In this document: positions 59,802 to 64,000 of the stretch, piece after piece
Position numbering within the stretch: position 1 is the first letter of the stretch
Layout of the letters: the number at the start of each line of letters is the position of its first letter
From: Flavobacterium sp. ENC
GTDB taxonomy: Bacteria > Bacteroidota > Bacteroidia > Flavobacteriales > Flavobacteriaceae
NCBI RefSeq assembly: GCF_020991415.1
Contig: NZ_JAJMOY010000005.1
Location: 372,001-436,000 of the forward strand
Direction: 5' to 3'
Length of the DNA stretch: 64,000 nt
Translations under genes and position numbers: made by a program
Notes under the pieces: generated by a model
Database searches by the model: none
What the model was told of the DNA's origin: nothing
What the model saw: only the letters and a program-made list of their open reading frames with translations

Positions 59802-62528
59802 TTAATAAAACAACCAGTCGATTGCTGCTTTTTCTCCGGCATCGATATACCCTACATCCCGCGGTGTTATGATTTGTTCTGCCGCTATAAATCCTAAAAT
59901 CAATACGCGTCCTTTACCCAAATCCAGTTTATTTTCACCAGGCTGAAATGTGTAGGTATGAATATTTACCCGTGGCAATTCCTTTAGGTTCATGGCGCTT
60001 GCCAAAATTACTTCGGCCTGACCGTTTGCATTTCCGGCGGCATCTGTTTCTAAACTTGGGGGAAATAAAAATCGCTTCTGATCGGAATTAAAATAACCAA
60101 CCACCAATTTCACGGCTTTTGTATTTTTGAATTTCAGGTGTGTCCCCTTTTCATTTTGTGACGTTTCATCAAATACAATTCCGTTTAAATTTTGCAATTC
60201 AGGCGCTGTTTTGATAATCTCGGAAATCGGGGTTCCATACACTTTTGTTCCGTTTTTAACCGGATAAGTGTTTTTGTTTTCTCCCACTAATATGACCTCA
60301 GCGGTCTGCCAGGGCTTTCCTTCCTTAGTTACAATCTTACCATCTTTAGATGCTTTTAGCAGCTCCAGGTTTCTTTTAAAATTAACCATTTCACGCTCGT
60401 AATGCGGCAATAGTTCTTCCCATGTTTTATTGTTTCCGTCGTCGCCACCAATTGGAATACGGCGTTGTGCGGTCTGCATACTGTTGGCATATAAATAAGT
60501 ATCTTTTGTTAGACTGACCAATACTTCATACTGTCTGATGCTTTCTTCAAGATGAGGCAATGCTTTATCCAGATCTGAAATATCATTGGAATAGCTGTAA
60601 CGCAAAACCAACATTGCTGCTTTTACTTTCTCTGAAAAGAAATCGGCAAAGGCTTTGTAGCAATGCATATCATTTTTAAGGCGTAAAAACTCTTCTTTAT
60701 CTTTGGTTACGCTGGCCTCGGCTTTGTCAATGGCTTCGGCAGCCAATTTTCCGTGCTGTGTAATTTCTGCAATAATCTGCGGAGGCGTTTCACCAACATG
60801 CGGTTCGTGATTCCATTCTTTTTTGGCATATTCTAAAAGCAATTCGCCGACTGGGCCGCAAGATTCATGAAATCCCGGATACACACGCCATTTTGCCGGG
60901 TTGACCAATTGGCTTTCGAACATTCCCAGTAATAACGTCTGGCGATTTCCCTCGGTAATTCCGAAACGTCTTAAGGTTTTTGGCGCAATTTCTCCCGCTT
61001 CCTCGTATGCTTTTAAGATATTGTTTGCGGCTTCTGTATCTGTGCCGTATTTAGCTGCCAGATCTTTGTCCCAGAACTTAATCTCTTCGTTTCTGTCCCT
61101 TTTACTGTCCCAGGCATATCTTGACCAGGCTTTGTACCAGATCCAGTCACGATCCATTTCTAATAATCGTTTATTGGTTTTGTCAGCGGTATACGGCCAG
61201 TCCCAATACGAAGCCTGCGGATACAGATGGATTGCATTGGCTCCGTGTGCAGTGTGCATGGCTTTTACGGTTTTCTGAATGAAGTCCGGCGAACCGTAGC
61301 GGAAAGGTTCCAGATTGGCCAGAATATGAACGTTTTCAATATGAATCGATTTTAAAGCACTTAACTGCCTGTGCGTCTCTCCCCAAGGGCCTCCGGGGGT
61401 GTAAGTCGTCAGGGATTCTCCGGTGTATTTGCTTTCTGTGTACAGGTTTTTATACAACGGAAGCGCTTTTCCCATTACCAAAGGTCCGTCTGTATCATGG
61501 GAACGCAAAATAATAGGCGGCTCGTCTGTTCTTCCCAGTGCTTTTAAGCCATCCTGAACGCCCGGAATAATCGTTTTGGTAAACCATTCTACGTCATCAT
61601 CAACTGTGTTTATAGCTTCTCCAAGACAAACCATCAGCCCCACATTTGGATATTTTTCGATAAATGCGGCAATTGATTTTCGGGTATAATCTGAAAGTAA
61701 AGGCGTAATTGGTCTTGAACGATCCTGTGTTTTGATTTTGTAATGCTCGGCAAAAGGTTTGGAAACAATAATATTATAAAACATCTGAATGACCCATATT
61801 CCTCTTTTATTGGCTTCTTCGGTCAGGAATTTATAGATTTCTTCGTTCTTTTTGAAATCTTCCTCGCTTACTTCAAGTGCAAACGGATACTCTTTCAGTT
61901 TTACCAAAGAAGCAAACGGATGTCCGTTCCATAAATATAAGGAGTTCATTCTGTTGTCGACCATCATGTCCAGATACTTCGTCCATAGTTTTTTATCATA
62001 AAACCAGGGAAAAGTTTCGGGCGTATAGGGATATTCATAAACATCCCTGCCCGGAAGATAGGTTGTTTTTTGGAGTCCGATGCAAGCCCCTCTCAATACC
62101 ATTTCCGGGCTGTCTTCGATATTTATTGCTGAGGGAATTTCACCAGCGTTTTTAATACGATCTGCGAGTTCCATCGCACCGTACAAAGCACCACTAGCGT
62201 CTGTTCCTTCGATGTAAATTGTATTTTTTTGCGTACAAATCTGAAAGCCTTCTTTTTGGGTTAGTTTGCTGTCATCTATTTTGGCATTTTTGGTATTTTG
62301 CTTCCAGAAATCGGTTCCTTTTTCTCCAATAACAATAACTTTATCTTTTGAATTTTTAGCTGCTTTATCAGATGAAATTACTTTGAAGCCTTTTGCAGCT
62401 AACGTTTCAGATAATTTTTCAGCTCCAAACTGCGCTCTTGGCGATTTCCGATCGCTCACAACAATAACGTTTTGCGCTGTCGCGAAAGTCGTGTAAATGG
62501 TTAAAAAAAGTAAAGTAAGGTATTTCAT
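59802..62528 (-). CDS. exported glycosidase with GH67/GH20-type N-terminal domain (alpha-glucuronidase-like)
   Basis: The start chosen is ATG 62528 (MKYLTLLFLTIYTTFATAQ, a signal peptide); the in-frame start at 62594 would add 22 residues across a hairpin. The 908-residue protein begins with a domain like those in front of GH20 and GH67 enzymes (VIVVSDRKSPRAQFGAEKLSETL, ALYGAMELADRI), then a TIM-barrel region (KLWTKYLDMMVDNRMNSLYLWNGHPF, MVCLGEAINTVDDD), and a long helical C-terminus. I compare it with alpha-glucuronidase-type enzymes by this layout, not by a detected catalytic pair. It could be another GH family acting on uronic-acid-containing polysaccharides. Upstream partner: the sugar-isomerase-like lipoprotein gene at 62606. 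Confidence 0.65.
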   Translation of the reverse strand: MKYLTLLFLTIYTTFATAQNVIVVSDRKSPRAQFGAEKLSETLAAKGFKVISSDKAAKNSKDKVIVIGEKGTDFWKQNTKNAKIDDSKLTQKEGFQICTQKNTIYIEGTDASGALYGAMELADRIKNAGEIPSAINIEDSPEMVLRGACIGLQKTTYLPGRDVYEYPYTPETFPWFYDKKLWTKYLDMMVDNRMNSLYLWNGHPFASLVKLKEYPFALEVSEEDFKKNEEIYKFLTEEANKRGIWVIQMFYNIIVSKPFAEHYKIKTQDRSRPITPLLSDYTRKSIAAFIEKYPNVGLMVCLGEAINTVDDDVEWFTKTIIPGVQDGLKALGRTDEPPIILRSHDTDGPLVMGKALPLYKNLYTESKYTGESLTTYTPGGPWGETHRQLSALKSIHIENVHILANLEPFRYGSPDFIQKTVKAMHTAHGANAIHLYPQASYWDWPYTADKTNKRLLEMDRDWIWYKAWSRYAWDSKRDRNEEIKFWDKDLAAKYGTDTEAANNILKAYEEAGEIAPKTLRRFGITEGNRQTLLLGMFESQLVNPAKWRVYPGFHESCGPVGELLLEYAKKEWNHEPHVGETPPQIIAEITQHGKLAAEAIDKAEASVTKDKEEFLRLKNDMHCYKAFADFFSEKVKAAMLVLRYSYSNDISDLDKALPHLEESIRQYEVLVSLTKDTYLYANSMQTAQRRIPIGGDDGNNKTWEELLPHYEREMVNFKRNLELLKASKDGKIVTKEGKPWQTAEVILVGENKNTYPVKNGTKVYGTPISEIIKTAPELQNLNGIVFDETSQNEKGTHLKFKNTKAVKLVVGYFNSDQKRFLFPPSLETDAAGNANGQAEVILASAMNLKELPRVNIHTYTFQPGENKLDLGKGRVLILGFIAAEQIITPRDVGYIDAGEKAAIDWLFY

Positions 62529-62557
62529 TTTATTGTAATTTTTATTCTTTTCCGATT

Positions 62558-62592
62558 GAGACCTGACAGGTTTTAAAAACCTGTCAGGTCTC
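62558..62592. repeat. 17-bp palindromic hairpin (CCTGACAGGTTTT type)
   Basis: GAGACCTGACAGGTTTT and AAAACCTGTCAGGTCTC pair perfectly around one base. It lies between the two leftward genes; no T run follows on the minus strand, so termination would be weak. Part of its sequence resembles the gcvP terminator at 15040. Confidence 0.7.
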
Positions 62593-62605
62593 ACAGCGTG
62601 AAGTC

Positions 62606-63502
62606 TTAATTCTGAAAAATCTTTTTTAAGTAAGCCACATTTGCACCGTAATTGGCTTTTACGTTATGAACCTGCGTAACATCACGGGAGCGTTCTACAA
62701 TCAGCCAGCCGCTCCATTTCATTTCGTCAAGTGCCTGTTTAATTTTCGGCATATCGATCGCCTTATCATTTTCTAACCAGACCTTATCGGTATTGGAAGC
62801 ATGAATCTGAGCAAGGTGTTTTTTCCCTAAAATTTTTAATTCGGTTACAATATCTCTTCCGTTATCTACCGCATTAGCGAAATTGAAAGAACTTTTGATA
62901 TATTTAGAATCTATTTCTTCCAGCAATTTTTTCTCTGCGGAAGCATCCAATGAAGTTTCGATAGCGATCACTCCTCCTATTTTGCCTACTTGTTTTCCCG
63001 CCCATTTTAATCGTTCTATAATCACAGGACGCAATTCCGGATTTTTAACCAGATTACTTTCTGTACCCAACGGAAGATACGCGACTTTCACCTTCATGTT
63101 TTTCATTGCTTTGACACAATCTTCGATCATTGGGACGATGGTTTCGCGTTTCGCAAAAGACTGCGCATAAAATCCGGACATGGCAATAGAACTTATTGCT
63201 ACTCCTGATTCTTTCGATTTATCCAGGAACTTTTGTCTTTCTACGGGGTCGCCTAACTTGCTGTCAAAAGTGGGTCTGTTTCCGAGACCGCCCATATCGA
63301 GCTCGATTCCGTCCGCTTTTATTTCAGCGGCCAGACCAAAAGCACCGAGTTTTTGTCTTTTTAAAATCATCCAGTCGCAAACTGCTACTTTGTATTGTTG
63401 TTTGTTTTTTGATGATTGAGCCGTTGCGCAGCTAGTGAAGGCTCCCACAAAAACAACTATAAAAAATAGTGCCGTTATTTTTATAAAACTCTTATTGCTC
63501 AT
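62606..63502 (-). CDS. lipoprotein sugar phosphate isomerase/epimerase-like TIM barrel
   Basis: The start chosen is ATG 63502 (MSNKSFIKI), because it gives a lipoprotein signal with C25 in FTSCATAQ; a GTG at 63523 would add 7 residues. The 298-residue mature-plus-signal protein is an AP endonuclease family 2/xylose isomerase-like TIM barrel (IKADGIELDMGGLGNR, VAYLPLGTESNL, IAIETSLDAS, HLAQIHASNTDKVWL, SGWLIVERSRDV). The metal-site residues of this fold fall in these segments. In Bacteroidota, lipoproteins of this kind often accompany polysaccharide or glycoside degradation genes. The right neighbour is off the window. Confidence 0.83.
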   Translation of the reverse strand: MSNKSFIKITALFFIVVFVGAFTSCATAQSSKNKQQYKVAVCDWMILKRQKLGAFGLAAEIKADGIELDMGGLGNRPTFDSKLGDPVERQKFLDKSKESGVAISSIAMSGFYAQSFAKRETIVPMIEDCVKAMKNMKVKVAYLPLGTESNLVKNPELRPVIIERLKWAGKQVGKIGGVIAIETSLDASAEKKLLEEIDSKYIKSSFNFANAVDNGRDIVTELKILGKKHLAQIHASNTDKVWLENDKAIDMPKIKQALDEMKWSGWLIVERSRDVTQVHNVKANYGANVAYLKKIFQN

Positions 63503-63518
63503 TGTTATGTTTTTTTTA

Positions 63519-63633
63519 GCCACGAATTACACGAATTGCACTAATTTCTTTTGATTTTTTATTTCAATTTCTCTAATTAACCACATATTAAATTACGGAC
63601 AGAACATTCGTGAAAATTCGTGGAATTCGTGGC
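63519..63633. repeat. CCACGAATT...AATTCGTGG inverted repeat
   Basis: The ends GCCACGAATTACACGAATTG and AAATTCGTGGAATTCGTGGC are inverted about a long AT-rich middle. A shorter relative (CACGGATTTCACGAATTTAC) follows the tonB-like gene at 33330. Non-coding. Confidence 0.6.
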
Positions 63634-63645
63634 ACCCCTTTAATT

Positions 63646-64000
63646 TTATTCTTCTTCAGCTTTTACAGCGATTACGACTTTATTTTCCTCTCCGCGCCAG
63701 CATTAAAAAAAATCTGCTAAATCTGCTAAATCTGCGTGAAAAAATTAACTCTCGCAGATTTAGCAGATTGTGGAGATTTTGATTAGCGGCAAAAAATCAT
63801 TCCAATCATTCTAATCTGTGGCAAACTTCTAATTTATTCTTCTTCCGCTTTTACAGCAGTTACGACTTTATTTTCCTCTCCGCGCCAGCATTAAAAAAAA
63901 TCTGCTGAATCTGCTAAATCTGCGTGAAAAAATTAACTCTCGCAGATTTAGCAGATTGTGGAGATTTTCAATTAGCACTAAAAATCATTCCAATCATTCT
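63646..64000 (-). repeat. tandem 188-bp duplication with short gene-tail remnants
   Basis: Copy 1 (63646-63833) and copy 2 (63834 to the edge) share sequence for their whole visible length. On the minus strand each ends with WRGEENKVV(I/T)AVKAEEE followed by TAA. The two copies differ there by a silent change and one V/T-type change (ATC versus ACT), and keep frame. To the right of the tail in each copy, the frame is closed by a TAA two codons before the Trp. The rest of each copy is a GCAGATT-type hairpin like those in the array at 31-32 kb. Confidence 0.75.

Larger units (their letters stand above)
63503..64000. other. intergenic region with hairpin repeats and gene-tail copies
   Basis: 498 bp past the start of the isomerase-like gene. 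It holds an inverted repeat at 63519-63633 and, from 63646 to the edge, two tandem 188-bp copies that include a short gene tail. I see no intact gene. Confidence 0.7.

Noticed and set aside
60901..61278. A 125-codon plus-strand frame inside the GH67-like gene
   Set aside because: Antisense shadow of a real coding region, with no independent support.

Overview
The window looks like a chromosomal segment of a Flavobacterium-type member of the Bacteroidota. The evidence is AT-rich DNA, weak or absent Shine-Dalgarno signals, several upstream matches to the Bacteroidota promoter form TTTG-N19/20-TAnnTTTG, a TonB-dependent receptor with a CarboxypepD-like N-terminal domain, many exported glycoside hydrolases, a single-chain GcvP, and intergenic hairpin repeats of types I associate with Flavobacterium. 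No phage, insertion sequence, plasmid or CRISPR signature was found.

0-12 kb: an M3 peptidase; a zeta-toxin-like kinase overlapping a 53-residue partner; a SanA/DUF218 membrane protein; a leftward cluster with a heme-motif lipoprotein, a DUF1842-like protein and two AidA/PixA-like inclusion-body proteins; then a GbsR/MarR-type regulator whose gene and downstream operon (4-TM protein, DCC oxidoreductase, TIGR01777 epimerase, SRPBCC protein) are both preceded by the same palindrome, suggesting an autoregulated unit.

12-31 kb is mostly housekeeping: gcvP, a KASIII-like enzyme, a methyltransferase, a glycosyltransferase, an MlaE/MlaF-type lipid ABC pair, a SprT-like protein, then a long leftward run (Crp-type regulator, peroxiredoxin-like, YHS, DoxX, DinB, NRDE, ATP-grasp, LysE-like, M28 peptidase, SDR), an acyl-CoA dehydrogenase, a chalcone-isomerase-like protein and a Glu/Leu dehydrogenase.

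31-38 kb is the oddest part. A 1.2-kb array of about 227-bp repeats lies before a tonB-like gene that converges on exbD/exbB. After folC come a tRNA-Val(UAC) gene and a 399-bp tandem array, each unit holding a GIY-YIG endonuclease gene and a rearranged 3' piece of that tRNA. The second endonuclease reads through into the tRNA-like piece, and a third copy breaks off after 'MAFI'.

38-50 kb is accessory: AraC, SDR, SRPBCC, VOC/MarR, HxlR/SDR pairs, a beta-propeller, an alpha/beta hydrolase, SdpI, GNAT and VOC genes. Two regulator/target pairs have clear palindromic or repeated operators.

50-64 kb: a 7TM-AraC sensor-regulator, a TonB-dependent receptor, and a leftward carbohydrate cluster with two GH2 enzymes, a GH67/GH20-N-like glycosidase and a lipoprotein xylose-isomerase-like TIM barrel. 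The right edge carries two tandem copies of a short gene tail fused to an intergenic hairpin.
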